A DNA stretch of 64,000 bases, taken from contig JAFLCG010000006.1 of assembly GCA_017303635.1 (NCBI GenBank), positions 248,001 through 312,000 on the forward strand. Direction: 5' to 3'. Made by a program: the position numbers and the translations under genes. Shown piece after piece: positions 1 through 9,299 of the stretch (the first letter of the stretch is position 1; every line of letters starts with the position of its first letter). This stretch comes from Anaerolineae bacterium (lineage in GTDB: Bacteria; Chloroflexota; Anaerolineae; Aggregatilineales; Phototrophicaceae). Under the pieces are notes generated by a model that did not search any database, had not been told where the DNA came from, and saw only the letters and a list, made by a program, of their open reading frames with translations.

Positions 1-2
1 TG

Positions 3-698
3 CCAGATCTGCTGGAACATGGCATCCGTGCCTGCCTCCCACTTTCCGAACATCTGCCGTTTGACCTGATCGCCGTCATGCCGGACTTCACCACTTTGCG
101 CCGGGTGCAGGTGAAGTATCGCGGTATGGAACGGGGTGCCGTTGAACTTGAGTTCAAATCGAACTACTACGACTCGAAACGCATTTATAGCAAGTATGTG
201 GATCTAGGCGAACTGGATGTCTACGCTATCTATAATCCGCAGGCCTATCAGGTCTACTATCTGCGGATTGATGAAATCCGCCCGGATATGCGCTCGATTA
301 CCTTGCGGGTAGAGCCGCCGAAGAATGGGCAAAAACTCGGCGTGAAGCTGGCGGCGAATTATGTTAACCCTTGCCGAATCGCGCCCGATATTAAACCTAT
401 ACCAGCCTGCCTACGCCTCAATACCGAGTTGGATGAAATCGCGCTCGACAAGGCTATCGCCTGGCTGATGGGGCAAGAAATTCAACCCTGCCTGTCGCAC
501 TCAGCTTATCTCCCATTTGATCTGGTCGCAGTCTTGCCAGATATGAAAATACTCAAGCGAGTACGGGTCGGTTGGGGGACGGTCGAGTGGACATCCTACG
601 CCGATTGGTTCGTGGTCTATGAACCGGCTCAGCAAGCTTGTCGGTTGTATGAGTCAGGGGCTTTACCGGCTGACCTGATCCGCAAAGCTGCGGGTTGA
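3..698 (+). CDS. Tandem PD-(D/E)XK-like protein, 5'-truncated by window edge
   Basis: The frame is already open at base 3, so the gene begins outside the window; about 231 codons are visible. The first visible residues (LPFDLIAV, then VQVKYR about 20 residues later) match the D...QVK core of the PD-(D/E)XK fold of the group-I-intron-endonuclease-like family (I-Ssp6803I type). The same block recurs in the second half as LPFDLVAV followed by VRVGWG, with matching upstream segments (HGIRACLPLSEH versus QEIQPCLSHSAY). The protein is thus two copies of one nuclease-like domain. Copy 1 keeps the QVK lysine; copy 2 has lost it and is probably structural or DNA-binding. The internal ATG at base 78 is unlikely to be the start because homologous sequence lies upstream of it. 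Nuclease activity is inferred, not shown. Confidence 0.6.
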   Translation, partial: PDLLEHGIRACLPLSEHLPFDLIAVMPDFTTLRRVQVKYRGMERGAVELEFKSNYYDSKRIYSKYVDLGELDVYAIYNPQAYQVYYLRIDEIRPDMRSITLRVEPPKNGQKLGVKLAANYVNPCRIAPDIKPIPACLRLNTELDEIALDKAIAWLMGQEIQPCLSHSAYLPFDLVAVLPDMKILKRVRVGWGTVEWTSYADWFVVYEPAQQACRLYESGALPADLIRKAAG

Positions 699-734
699 AA
701 AGCGCCTCTTTTTAGACCAAAATAGGGTACTATT

Positions 735-806
735 GGCCCCGTAGCGCAATGGTAGCGCAGTTGACTTTTAATCAATTGGTTGCAGGTTCGAGCCCTGCCG
801 GGGTCA
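735..806 (+). tRNA. tRNA-Lys(UUU)
   Basis: A full cloverleaf can be drawn. The 7-bp acceptor stem GGCCCCG pairs with CGGGGTC (one G-U). The anticodon stem GTTGA/TCAAT closes the 7-nt loop CTTTTAA with anticodon TTT. The T arm is GCAGG-TTCGAGC-CCTGC. The discriminator is A806, and CCA is not encoded. A hairpin followed by T5 lies just downstream. Confidence 0.95.
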
Positions 807-838
807 CACAGGGTAGATTCTCAATAGTACGATGATTG

Positions 839-858
839 CCCCCAGAGTGGGGATTTTT
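839..858 (+). terminator. Short hairpin plus T-run after tRNA-Lys
   Basis: A C-rich arm, a short loop, GGGG, then A and TTTTT. It lies 33 nt after the tRNA and just before the aldo/keto reductase gene, so it probably separates the two transcripts. Confidence 0.5.
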
Positions 859-883
859 GCTTTAGCGGCTGAAAGATAATCCC

Positions 884-1876
884 ATGAAGATGAAACTGGT
901 TCCCGCACTGGGCCTTGAGCTATCAGCAGTCGGTTTTGGCTGTTGGGCAGCGGGCGGGAGCATCGTCTGGAATGGCGCAGACGATGCCATGACGATTCGT
1001 ACCATTCAGCGGGGTATGGATTTGGGCATCAACTTTTTTGATGTCGCGCCGGTCTACGGCTTTGGTCATGCTGAAATAACGCTGGGGCGAGCGCTGGGTA
1101 ACCGACGGTCACAAGTGATCATTGGCTCGAAATGTGGCCTGCGCTGGGATGACGCACACACGATTGTCAATAACCTGCGCCCAGAGAGCATCCGGCAGGA
1201 AATTGATGAGAGCCTGCGACGCTTACAGACCGACTATATTGATATTTATCAGATGCACTGGCCGGACCCGGCAACTCCTATCGGGGAGAGTATGGGAGCA
1301 CTGCGAGAGCTCCAGGCGGCAGGGAAAATCCGTCATATTGGTGTTTCGAACTTCTCGCGCGAGTTAGCAGATGAAGCCCGTGGTTATGGCGCGATTGTCT
1401 CTCACCAGGGGTTATATAACCTGCTGGAACATAATCCCACGCACTACCACAATATCCCCCTAACCTACCGCACCAAGGATGAGATCCTACCGCACTGCCA
1501 GGAACTAGGGCTGGCCTTCTTCCCATACAGTCCGCTGTTCCAGGGATTGCTGACCGAGCAGTTTAAAGCGACCAACCAATTTGATTCGCAGGATGTTCGG
1601 TCGGCCAATCCCAAGCTGAACGGGGCGCTCTTCCAGGTTTATTATGCGATCCGGGCAGAACTGCTGGCGTTTGCCCAGCGCATCGGTAAAACACTGGCGC
1701 AGGTAGCAATCAACTGGTTGATCGACCAACCCGCCGTGACCTCGGTGATCTGTGGCGCGCAGACGTTAGCCCAAGTCGAGGAAAATGCGGCCAGCGCGAG
1801 TTGGTCATTCACGTCGGAGATGCGAGCCGAGTTGGAGCAGATCTTGCAGGCTCATGCAGATGTGGTAAACAGCTAA
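884..1876 (+). CDS. Aldo/keto reductase
   Basis: This 330-residue protein is a full-length member of the NAD(P)H-dependent aldo/keto reductase superfamily, which reduces aldehydes and ketones in the cytoplasm. The catalytic tetrad is visible: Asp53 (NFFDVAPVYG), Tyr58, Lys83 (GSKCGLRW) and His125 (YQMHWPDP). The cofactor region is represented by GVSNFSRE and, near the C-terminus, by VTSVICGAQTLAQVEENAAS. Sequence style places it with the AKR11/AKR13-like general stress or sugar-aldehyde reductases; the substrate cannot be told. It stands alone after tRNA-Lys and converges on a histidine kinase gene 8 bp away. No strong ribosome binding site precedes the ATG. Confidence 0.9.
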   Translation: MKMKLVPALGLELSAVGFGCWAAGGSIVWNGADDAMTIRTIQRGMDLGINFFDVAPVYGFGHAEITLGRALGNRRSQVIIGSKCGLRWDDAHTIVNNLRPESIRQEIDESLRRLQTDYIDIYQMHWPDPATPIGESMGALRELQAAGKIRHIGVSNFSRELADEARGYGAIVSHQGLYNLLEHNPTHYHNIPLTYRTKDEILPHCQELGLAFFPYSPLFQGLLTEQFKATNQFDSQDVRSANPKLNGALFQVYYAIRAELLAFAQRIGKTLAQVAINWLIDQPAVTSVICGAQTLAQVEENAASASWSFTSEMRAELEQILQAHADVVNS

Positions 1877-1884
1877 ACAACGGC

Positions 1885-3216
1885 TCAACAAGGCAGCGTG
1901 ATCGTAAAGGTACTGCCCTGCCCCCGCCCCGCGCTGTTCACCGCAATGGTGCCGTTGTGAGCCTCGACAATGGCGCGGGCAATCGCCAACCCCAAACCCG
2001 CGCCGCCCGTCTCCCGCGCCCGACTGGGATCTGCGCGGTAGAAGCGCTCGAAGACAAAGGGCAGATGTTCGGCCGCAATCCCCTCGCCCGTATCCTGAAG
2101 TCGAATCACAATTGCGTGCTCAACAGCTTGTGCTGACAGAGTCAACGTGCCACTGGCTGGTGTATGCCGGATGGCATTGAGCAGCAGATTACCGATCACC
2201 TGAGATAGGCGTGCAGGATCAGCCTGAATAACAGGTAGAGCTTCACTCAGATGGGCTTGCAAAGTAATGTTTTGGGCTTCCGCCAAGAGTTTATAGGCAT
2301 CGACTTGTTCAGCCAACCAGGAACCTATATCCATCGCAGCCCGATTCAGAGACAGTTGATGGGCATCCGCCTGGCTGAGATCGTGCAGGTCGTTGACCAG
2401 ACGACCCAACAGGCGGGTTTGCTCATACAGGCGGGTGATTTCGTCGGTGGTCAGCGGGTAGACCCCATCAAGAATGGCCCGGAGATTACCCTGCAAGACC
2501 GTCAGCGGGGTGCGGAGTTCATGAGCTACATCCGCCACCAGATTCTGGCGCAGCTTCTGGGCGTGGTCGAGATGCTCAACCATGCTGTTGAAGTCTTTCG
2601 CCAGTGAGGCGATTTCAGACGCCCCTTCAACCCTCACCCGCTGCGTCAGATCACGAGCACCGATGGCGCGGGCCGCTTCCGCCAAGCGGGATAGTGGAGC
2701 CGTCAGGCTGCGGCTGAGTAAACCGCCGGCAATGATGCTGGCGATGGCACTGACTGCAATCAAGCCCGTCAGGGCCGAGAGCGCCAGCCGAACTGCACGC
2801 GTTTCCAGCCACTCCGGCTGTGGAACCGTGCGGAAGATATGCAGATACCCGCGAACCCGGCCATCGACCATGATCGGGATGGCGGCCTGTCGTTGCTCAA
2901 GGGTGAGGCGCTCATCGTGATTTTGACCGGCGAGCACCAGTCCACCTTCATCCGCTAATTCGACACCAAAGCCGTTAAAGCCAAGCATGGAGACCAGCAG
3001 AATTTCTTCTTCCATCCCATCCCAGCTGCCTGCCTGACGATACTGGGCAACGAGCTGATCCACCAGGCTACCGGGCGCGGTCAACTCTTCACGCAGAATT
3101 TGTTCAGTGGAAATCAGACGCGGCAGAAACACGCTCATCAGACCCACTGCACTGAAAGTCAGTACGGTGACAAAGGCGAAGGTTAAGCTCAAACGAATCC
3201 ACAGACGTCCCCACAT
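1885..3216 (-). CDS. Sensor histidine kinase (HAMP-HisKA-HATPase)
   Basis: A 443-residue membrane sensor kinase. Transmembrane segments lie at about residues 7-30 and 143-167, bracketing an extracytoplasmic sensor of about 110 residues. A HAMP linker (about 168-220) and a HisKA domain follow, with phosphoacceptor His232 in [10 protein letters not shown]. The ATPase domain has an N box ([11 protein letters not shown], Asn347), G1 (DTGEGIA), F box ([10 protein letters not shown]) and G2 ([10 protein letters not shown]). It lies 5 bp after the OmpR-type regulator and is surely its partner. The domain order is that of the BaeS/PhoR type. The stimulus is unknown; the MacAB-like exporter a few kb away is a possible target but there is no direct evidence. 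Confidence 0.93.
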   Translation of the reverse strand: MWGRLWIRLSLTFAFVTVLTFSAVGLMSVFLPRLISTEQILREELTAPGSLVDQLVAQYRQAGSWDGMEEEILLVSMLGFNGFGVELADEGGLVLAGQNHDERLTLEQRQAAIPIMVDGRVRGYLHIFRTVPQPEWLETRAVRLALSALTGLIAVSAIASIIAGGLLSRSLTAPLSRLAEAARAIGARDLTQRVRVEGASEIASLAKDFNSMVEHLDHAQKLRQNLVADVAHELRTPLTVLQGNLRAILDGVYPLTTDEITRLYEQTRLLGRLVNDLHDLSQADAHQLSLNRAAMDIGSWLAEQVDAYKLLAEAQNITLQAHLSEALPVIQADPARLSQVIGNLLLNAIRHTPASGTLTLSAQAVEHAIVIRLQDTGEGIAAEHLPFVFERFYRADPSRARETGGAGLGLAIARAIVEAHNGTIAVNSAGRGQGSTFTITLPC

Positions 3217-3221
3217 GGCAT

Positions 3222-3929
3222 TTAGTCCCCATTGAAGCGGTAGCCGATACCGTAGACCGTCTGGATATAGATCGGGTTGGTCACATCGGGTTCAATCTTG
3301 CGGCGTATATTCTTGATGTGGCTGTCTATGGTGCGTTCCAGACTCTCGTGGTCGTAGCCAAAGAGTTTCTCCACCAGTTCAGAACGGGTAAAGGCATAAC
3401 CGGGGTTTTCCATCAGGCTGTGGAGCAGCTTAAACTCGGTTGGCGTGAGTTCAACCGGCTGGCCGTTCAGAGTCAATTGATGCTGAGCCGGATTGAGGGC
3501 CAATGGGCCACTGGTGATGCTGCGTTCCGGGGGGCGGACATCGGCTGCACGACGCAACACCGAGCGCACCCGCGCCACGACTTCACGCGGGTTGAAGGGC
3601 TTGGTGATATAGTCATCCGCGCCGAGTTCGAGGCCGATGATCTTATCCATATCTTCCACACGGGCAGTCAGCATAATGATGGGGATGGCTTTGAGACGGG
3701 CTTCCGAGCGCGCCTGCCGGGTGAGGTCATAACCATCCTGATCAGGCAGCATGAGGTCGAGCAGCACCAACATTGGCTGCTCCGAGCGCATGAGTTGCAA
3801 ACCCGCCTGGCCGTTATAGGCGGTCAAGACGGTAAAACCGCTTTGCTCCAGATAACTTTTGAGCAGGCGGATGATCTCCCGGTCATCATCAATCACCAAA
3901 ATGCGCCCGGCGGTGGTGGTCACTGGCAT
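3222..3929 (-). CDS. OmpR/PhoB-family response regulator
   Basis: 235 residues. The receiver domain (about 8-122) has the acidic pocket IDDD, phospho-Asp58 in [11 protein letters not shown], and Lys110 in [10 protein letters not shown] winged-helix DNA-binding domain follows (about 140-232) with the family hallmarks [27 protein letters not shown] and VYGIGYRF. It is the first gene of a two-gene unit with the histidine kinase directly downstream. OmpR-family regulators usually bind 11-bp direct repeats; such a repeat lies upstream of the MacAB-like operon at 10765-10786. Confidence 0.94.
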   Translation of the reverse strand: MPVTTTAGRILVIDDDREIIRLLKSYLEQSGFTVLTAYNGQAGLQLMRSEQPMLVLLDLMLPDQDGYDLTRQARSEARLKAIPIIMLTARVEDMDKIIGLELGADDYITKPFNPREVVARVRSVLRRAADVRPPERSITSGPLALNPAQHQLTLNGQPVELTPTEFKLLHSLMENPGYAFTRSELVEKLFGYDHESLERTIDSHIKNIRRKIEPDVTNPIYIQTVYGIGYRFNGD

Positions 3930-4128
3930 TTCCTTTTCACATTCCCAAATGACAGGGTATGGGGTACGTGGCGGGTGCAGGTACGATCACCGATTGCCCG
4001 CTTCCCCGCCTTGCAGCACTCACACCGGGGGGAGTGTTGCAGCGGTTGCTGCAATTCCTCTCCGATAGTTCCGTCCATAATCACATCACAACATTCACGA
4101 TTGGCAAGATAGTAGCACAAAAAGACAC

Positions 4129-4158
4129 ACGAAGTCGGAACATATGTTCCGACTTCGT
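4129..4158. repeat. 30-bp perfect palindrome, core shared with 53527-53548
   Basis: Two 15-bp arms with no loop, centred between 4143 and 4144. The 18-bp core TCGGAACATATGTTCCGA recurs exactly at 53529-53546. It lies 18 bp beyond the stop of the binding-protein gene; on the minus strand it is followed by a T-rich run, so it could be a terminator. GAAC-N4-GTTC also resembles the Bacillus-type SOS box, though the outer bases differ. Role undecided. Confidence 0.5.
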
Positions 4159-4176
4159 TTCGAGTTTACAGTCGGC

Positions 4177-6465
4177 TTACGAACCGCAACCCGACCAGCA
4201 GACTCCGTTTTCGTAGCGAGCGAGCTCGGCAACACCTTCGGCACCGAAACCGAGCAACATCACCGAGCGAGACAATTCACCATCGCCGTAGACCGCGGGT
4301 TGATAGACCCCCTGTACCCCGTGGAAACGCTCCTGTTCCAGCAGCCAGCCCTGAAGTTCCGCCGGGGCCGCGCCGACGGATTCCACACCGGCGGCGATCA
4401 GGTAGACGGCATCGTAGTAGGAGGCGCTCTGCGGGAAGGGCGCTTCGCCAAAGCGGGTTTGGTAGCGGGTGGCAAACTCCTGGCTAGCCCAGTCGCCAGC
4501 GCTCTCCCACCAGTTGACGGGTGCAAGCACTTCGATGCCTGCTGGGATGCTCAGGTTCGCGCCCATTTCCGGGGTGGCATAGCCATACACGAACACGCCG
4601 TTCCAGTTGAGTGCAGCCAGTGCCGTGATCAGCGACTGAGCGGCGGGTTGGGTCGTCCAGGCAAATACCGCCTGGGTATCGCTGGCAGCGATCTCTGCCG
4701 CGATAGCGTTGAAGTCGGTCGCACCGATCTCGTGGTTGAGCGAGAGAGTCACTAACCCATCATCCGAGTCGGCGATGGCACGTTCCAGCAGATTCGCCGT
4801 ATCCTGTCCGTAGTCCGCCCGGACAGAGACGATACCGAAGCGGGTCAGGTCGCGCTCGGCCAATAGGTAGTTCAGGGCAGCGCGAGCCAGTTCATCATCG
4901 TCCGCACGCATCTGGAAAATGAAGTCCTGCACATCGTTGAGGGTAAGCTGCGCAGAAGTAGCGCTGACCAACTGGGGAATACCCGCACCTGCCGCGAGGT
5001 TAGACGCACCATCCAGGGCCGCATTCGAGTCCGGCCCCAGGACGATGGTGGTACCGTTCTGACCAGCCTGCTCAAAGACTGATCCCAACTGCGCGCCGCT
5101 GGTCACATTGGATTCCTCCAGGCTAAAGACATAACGGGTGTCATCCGGGCCGAGGATACCGCCGTTGTCATTGATTTCACGGATGGCCAGTTCAACCGCC
5201 TGCTGGGCTGCGATTCCACTTTCCGAGGGGGCATTATCCAGCGCGCCGACCAGCGAGATCGTCACCAGACCGCGATTGGCAGCATCTGAGTCGGTCACAT
5301 CGGGAACGACTGTCTGTGTGCAGGTAAGGCAGTCACCCGCGTCATAACGCACGGCTTCGACCAGCGCGTTACCCTGCTTTTCAATCAGCAGCAGACCATC
5401 ACTTTCGGCAGCATCGTAGACTCCCTGCACACCATCGTAGTCAGCACTATTCCGCAGGGCAGTCAGAACCGAGTCGGCATTCTCCCCAGTGTCGCTGTCA
5501 CGGATGGCCTCCGCTACCAGGTTGACCGCATCGAAATAAGCGGCAGCAGCGCTGACCGGGGCAACGTTCTCCCAACGAGCCGCATAATCCGCCGTAAACT
5601 GCTGGCTGTCGCTGTCGTAGGCGGCGGCATCCCAATCGACCACGCCGAACAGGTTGATGCCACGCGGCAGGCTCTCAACTGAGGCAGCGAAATCTGCATC
5701 CAAGCCTTCATAGATGATGGTTCCTGTCCAACCGATTTGGCCGAGGTCTGCGAGCAGCGCGCGCATCTGGGCATCGAGAGTCCAGACATAGATGGCCTGC
5801 ACGTCGGCTTCACGGATGGTTTCCGCATCGGAGGTGAAATCGGTGGTTTCCGCCGTATGGGTCAGATCGACCACGAGATTGGCCTCGCCTGCCGCAGTAC
5901 GGAAGGCAGCGGCACCGTCCTGGGCGCTGCTGCTATCGACAGCCAACAGGGCAACCCGCGTGAAGAAACGTTGATTAACCAGGTAATCCGCCGCGACCTG
6001 TGCCCGCTGGTCGGCCGTGGCGATCAGACGGAAGACACGATCGGCAGTGACGGCATTGGCAGAGGCGGATAGCACGGCGGCGGGCGGTGTACCCGCATCG
6101 AGCAAGGCATCCAACCGATCATCGTCATTAGGGCCCAAGATAGCGATGGCACTATCTTCATCAGCCTCGCGGAGTGCATCGGCCACATCGTTGGCGCTAT
6201 CCGCGCCGTAATAACGGACTTCCAGCGCGTAGCGGGTGCCATCGGCATCGGTCAACGGGTCATCCAGGTCGGCATTGATTTGCCCGGCTGCAAGCTGAGC
6301 AGCCTGAAAGAGATTGCGGTCGATGGTCGCCTGGATTCCGCTTTCGGCACCAATAAAGGCGATGGTCAAGCTTTCGGCGTTATCCTGCGCTCCGGTTGAG
6401 CGGATGGCTCCGCCCAAGAGCAGCGTGGCAGCAGCGCCAATGGTCAGTAGTGATTTCCAGTTCAT
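4177..6465 (-). CDS. Secreted tandem periplasmic-binding protein (Leu/Ile/Val-type, two domains)
   Basis: 762 residues, about twice the usual length of a branched-chain-amino-acid-type binding protein. An N-terminal signal peptide (hydrophobic run then STGAQ) has no lipobox cysteine. Two Peripla_BP_6-like domains follow, roughly residues 30-385 and 395-762. The repeat units align: AILGPNDDDRLDAL with IVLGPDSNAALDGA, DVQAIYVWTLDAQ with DTQAVFAWTTQPA, SAAAAYFDAVNLVAEAI with QSASYYDAVYLIAAGV, and DGVQGVYDAAESDG with HGVQGVYQPAVYGDG. Each domain ends in a paired-cysteine motif (CLTC, CWSGC). No permease or ATPase gene is adjacent, so it may sense rather than transport, or serve distant permeases. 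GGAGGGG precedes the ATG. Confidence 0.85.
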   Translation of the reverse strand: MNWKSLLTIGAAATLLLGGAIRSTGAQDNAESLTIAFIGAESGIQATIDRNLFQAAQLAAGQINADLDDPLTDADGTRYALEVRYYGADSANDVADALREADEDSAIAILGPNDDDRLDALLDAGTPPAAVLSASANAVTADRVFRLIATADQRAQVAADYLVNQRFFTRVALLAVDSSSAQDGAAAFRTAAGEANLVVDLTHTAETTDFTSDAETIREADVQAIYVWTLDAQMRALLADLGQIGWTGTIIYEGLDADFAASVESLPRGINLFGVVDWDAAAYDSDSQQFTADYAARWENVAPVSAAAAYFDAVNLVAEAIRDSDTGENADSVLTALRNSADYDGVQGVYDAAESDGLLLIEKQGNALVEAVRYDAGDCLTCTQTVVPDVTDSDAANRGLVTISLVGALDNAPSESGIAAQQAVELAIREINDNGGILGPDDTRYVFSLEESNVTSGAQLGSVFEQAGQNGTTIVLGPDSNAALDGASNLAAGAGIPQLVSATSAQLTLNDVQDFIFQMRADDDELARAALNYLLAERDLTRFGIVSVRADYGQDTANLLERAIADSDDGLVTLSLNHEIGATDFNAIAAEIAASDTQAVFAWTTQPAAQSLITALAALNWNGVFVYGYATPEMGANLSIPAGIEVLAPVNWWESAGDWASQEFATRYQTRFGEAPFPQSASYYDAVYLIAAGVESVGAAPAELQGWLLEQERFHGVQGVYQPAVYGDGELSRSVMLLGFGAEGVAELARYENGVCWSGCGS

Positions 6466-6545
6466 GATGTTGTTCTCACCCCTCCTGTGGGTGATATGTG
6501 CCTCATCCCCGGCAGCGCCGGAAGAAAGACGTTATTTGCAAGTTG

Positions 6546-6582
6546 GTTTGGCAGGGCGACCCGGTGGGTCACCCTACCAAAC
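6546..6582. terminator. Palindrome downstream of the MacAB-like operon
   Basis: An imperfect inverted repeat (arms of about 17 bp, from GTTTGGCAGGGCGACCC to a matching half ending CCAAAC). It lies 6 bp after the permease stop on the minus strand and about 80 bp before the next gene start. There is no long T-run. Sequence style (GGGCGACC...CCCTACC) relates it to the dispersed palindromes elsewhere in the window. Confidence 0.45.
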
Positions 6583-6587
6583 GTTTA

Positions 6588-8543
6588 TCATTCGTAACGC
6601 AGCGCTTCGATGGGCTGCAGCGATGCGGCGCGCGTGGCCGGGTAAACCCCGAAGAACACCCCTACCACAATCGAGAAGCCTAATCCCAGCACAATTGAGT
6701 CCCAGGTGATGCTGGTTTCCAGGAGGCCGCTGGCACTCACGCCCAGGGCAATTCCCACTCCCAATAGAACCCCGATCACCCCACCCAGCACGCTGAGGAA
6801 GATGGTCTCGATCAAGAACTGGCGCAGGATGCTACTGCGACGCGCACCCAGGGCCTTCCGCAGACCGATCTCGCGGGTGCGTTCTGTCACCGAGACCAGG
6901 CTGATGTTCATGATGCCGATGCCGCCGACCACCAGCGAGATGCTGGCAATGGCCCCCAGCAGTACGGTCAAGATGCCGGTGATGGTGCTGGCGGTATCCA
7001 GCAACGACTGTTGATCGAGGATGGAAAAGTCGTTGTCGTCCCCTTCCTTGAGGTTGTGTTCTTCACGCAGGATTGACTCGACCTGCGCCTTCACGTCATC
7101 GACATCTTCCAGATCCACCACAGAGACACGGATGTTGGACACGAGATCCACACCGCTGCCGCGGGCGGTCGCCTGGAACAGCACCCGGTAGCCGGTGCTC
7201 AAGGGAATGTAGACATCGTTGTTCGGGTTGGCCCCCGGAGTGGACTGTTCCTGTTCCGCGAGGACACCGATGACTTCAAAACGGGTGCCATCAATGCGGA
7301 TGGTACGGCCCAGGGGATCAATGCCACCAAACAGGTCTTCAGCCGTGTTATTGCCTATGACGGCAACGCGGGCGCGGCTGTCATATTCCGACTCGGAGAA
7401 GAAACGCCCGTCACCCAGTTCCAAACGGACTTTTTCCGCATAGGCCGCTCCCACGCCACGCACGGTGGTCAGCACATCGTCAAACTCCGAGGTCAGACGG
7501 AAGGTCTGGTTGTACTGCGGGAGGATGGCATCCACACCCCGAAGCTGACGTTCCAGTGCATCGGCATCCTCGAGGGTGAGAGTCTGGGCATTGCCGCCAC
7601 CAAAACCACCCCGCCCCGGGTTAATCGTCAGTACGTTGAGGCCTGTGCCGCTGATCTGATCAGTAATGGAAACCTGCGCTCCCTGCCCGACCGAAAGCAA
7701 CGCGACGACGGACATGACACCGATGATGACGCCGAGCATGGTCAACCCTGACCGCAGTTTGTTCGCCATCAGCGCGTCAAAGGCAATCGAGAGGTTCATA
7801 CCCAGATTGAGTGCGCTACCTTTGCCGGCTGGTAGGCCCTCGACTTTGAACGGCGGACGGTAATCTGCCGGGCGTGGGCGGGGCAAGGCGATCTGCCCAA
7901 CCAGTCCCACTGCGCCGATCAAGGCCAACCAGAAACCGGGCGCAGTCGGTAGGCCGCCATTGAGGATCTGCGTGACGAAGTAAACCAGCGCCAGCAATCC
8001 TACAACCAGGGTGATGAGCCGCGCCGCCGGGTTAAAACCGAGCTTACGGAAGCTGATCAGTGTGACCAGCAGCGCGACGATAGCAGCCAAGGGCACCAGC
8101 AGCGCCATCGGATTGGTGAAAATGGTCAACATAACCGGCGGAATACCACCCAGCAAGCGGCCCCCGGGTCTGGTTGGAACCTGGGTCGTCCCGCTGGTCG
8201 GAGCCTGGGCACCCGGTGGTGCGCCAGCGGCAGCGGCATTGCCTCCGGCAAGGTTTGGCAGTGACGAGGCCGGAATTTGACCGTCTGCATTCGGCGTCGG
8301 GAGGAAGGGCGGCAGTTGGATACCATCTGGCACCGTAATCATCCCGTTGGCATCCGCCGTTGGGATAGCGATCCTGCCCGCTGGAGCCTGGGCACCAGTC
8401 GATGCGGTGGAGGTTGCGGCGGTAGGTAACCGTACCGCTGCCCAGGGTTGCAACCCGAAGAAGGCAACCAACATCAGGGTAGCCGCAATCAGCGCGATCC
8501 ACTGCCCTGTGTGGCTTCGGAGGTGTATCAAGAAGCGGTTCAT
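6588..8543 (-). CDS. MacB-like ABC permease with extra N-terminal membrane module
   Basis: 651 residues. The C-terminal part (from about residue 235) is a standard MacB/FtsX-type permease. A first TM helix is followed by the MacB periplasmic core ([11 protein letters not shown] onward), and three TM helices close the protein with the typical [15 protein letters not shown] loop. Before this lie about 235 extra residues. These comprise a TM helix near the N-terminus, a Pro/Ala/Gly-rich extracytoplasmic stretch (about 40-135) and about three more hydrophobic helices ([52 protein letters not shown]). That extension is not part of ordinary MacB. The start overlaps the upstream ATPase stop by 4 bp (ATGA), so translation is coupled. 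Likely role: mechanotransmission-type export or lipoprotein/peptide handling at the membrane. Confidence 0.88.
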   Translation of the reverse strand: MNRFLIHLRSHTGQWIALIAATLMLVAFFGLQPWAAVRLPTAATSTASTGAQAPAGRIAIPTADANGMITVPDGIQLPPFLPTPNADGQIPASSLPNLAGGNAAAAGAPPGAQAPTSGTTQVPTRPGGRLLGGIPPVMLTIFTNPMALLVPLAAIVALLVTLISFRKLGFNPAARLITLVVGLLALVYFVTQILNGGLPTAPGFWLALIGAVGLVGQIALPRPRPADYRPPFKVEGLPAGKGSALNLGMNLSIAFDALMANKLRSGLTMLGVIIGVMSVVALLSVGQGAQVSITDQISGTGLNVLTINPGRGGFGGGNAQTLTLEDADALERQLRGVDAILPQYNQTFRLTSEFDDVLTTVRGVGAAYAEKVRLELGDGRFFSESEYDSRARVAVIGNNTAEDLFGGIDPLGRTIRIDGTRFEVIGVLAEQEQSTPGANPNNDVYIPLSTGYRVLFQATARGSGVDLVSNIRVSVVDLEDVDDVKAQVESILREEHNLKEGDDNDFSILDQQSLLDTASTITGILTVLLGAIASISLVVGGIGIMNISLVSVTERTREIGLRKALGARRSSILRQFLIETIFLSVLGGVIGVLLGVGIALGVSASGLLETSITWDSIVLGLGFSIVVGVFFGVYPATRAASLQPIEALRYE

Positions 8544-9295
8544 GCGCTGCGCTCCGTTTCCAGCGCGGGAAGCTCGGCGGTATCACTGGCAAGCTCGCTG
8601 ACAAAGCCATGTTCCGCTTCCACGATTAATCCATCGCGGATCATGATGGCACGGTCGCATTGAGCGGCGATCTCTGGCGAATGGGTCACGACGATCAAGG
8701 TCAGACCTTGTTCCGCGTGCAAGCGGTGGAATAAGTCCATGATTTCCACGCTGGTTTTTGAGTCCAGGTTGCCGGTCGGTTCATCCGCCAGGATGATGGC
8801 AGGATCATTGACCAGGGCGCGGGCAATGGCGACACGCTGCTGCTGACCGCCCGAGAGTTCGGTCGGTTTGTGATGGAGGCGCTCGCCCAACCCGACCAGT
8901 TCCAGCGCGTGTTTGGCCTTGGCTTCGCGTTCGGCGCGGGACATCCCGGCGTAGACCAGCGGCAGGGCGACATTCGCCAGCGCCGTGCTGCGGCCCAGCA
9001 AGTTGAACTTCTGAAAGACGAAGCCAATACGGTAGTTGCGAATATCAGCCAATTGGTCATCGCTTAACTGGCTAACTTCGATGCCATCCAGCAGATAGCT
9101 GCCACTGGTCGGTATATCGAGCGCCCCGAGGATCGCCATAAGCGTACTTTTGCCGGACCCACTAGGACCGACGATGGCGACCATTTCACCTTCATGGATG
9201 CGGACGCTGACCCCGGCGAGGGCATGAATTTGCTCGGTGCCCATGGTGTAGAGTTTCTGTAAGTCACGGGTTTCGATAACGGCTTTGCGTTCCAT
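8540..9295 (-). CDS. MacB/LolD-type ABC transporter ATPase
   Basis: 251 residues, the size of a stand-alone ATPase of the MacB/LolD/FtsE group. Walker A is [10 protein letters not shown], the ABC signature is LSGGQQQR, Walker B is IILADEPTG, and the switch His is in [30 protein letters not shown] is the usual Q-loop segment of this subfamily. A 26-residue C-terminal tail follows. It lies 4 bp after the membrane-fusion-protein gene and overlaps the permease gene by 4 bp. The three genes form one operon for a tripartite-like efflux or secretion pump energised in the cytoplasm. Confidence 0.93.
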   Translation of the reverse strand: MERKAVIETRDLQKLYTMGTEQIHALAGVSVRIHEGEMVAIVGPSGSGKSTLMAILGALDIPTSGSYLLDGIEVSQLSDDQLADIRNYRIGFVFQKFNLLGRSTALANVALPLVYAGMSRAEREAKAKHALELVGLGERLHHKPTELSGGQQQRVAIARALVNDPAIILADEPTGNLDSKTSVEIMDLFHRLHAEQGLTLIVVTHSPEIAAQCDRAIMIRDGLIVEAEHGFVSELASDTAELPALETERSA

Positions 9296-9299
9296 GTGG

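Noticed and set aside
3318..4112. 264-residue plus-strand frame
   Set aside because: It is antisense to the OmpR-type regulator, whose motifs are complete, and its tail runs into the intergenic region.
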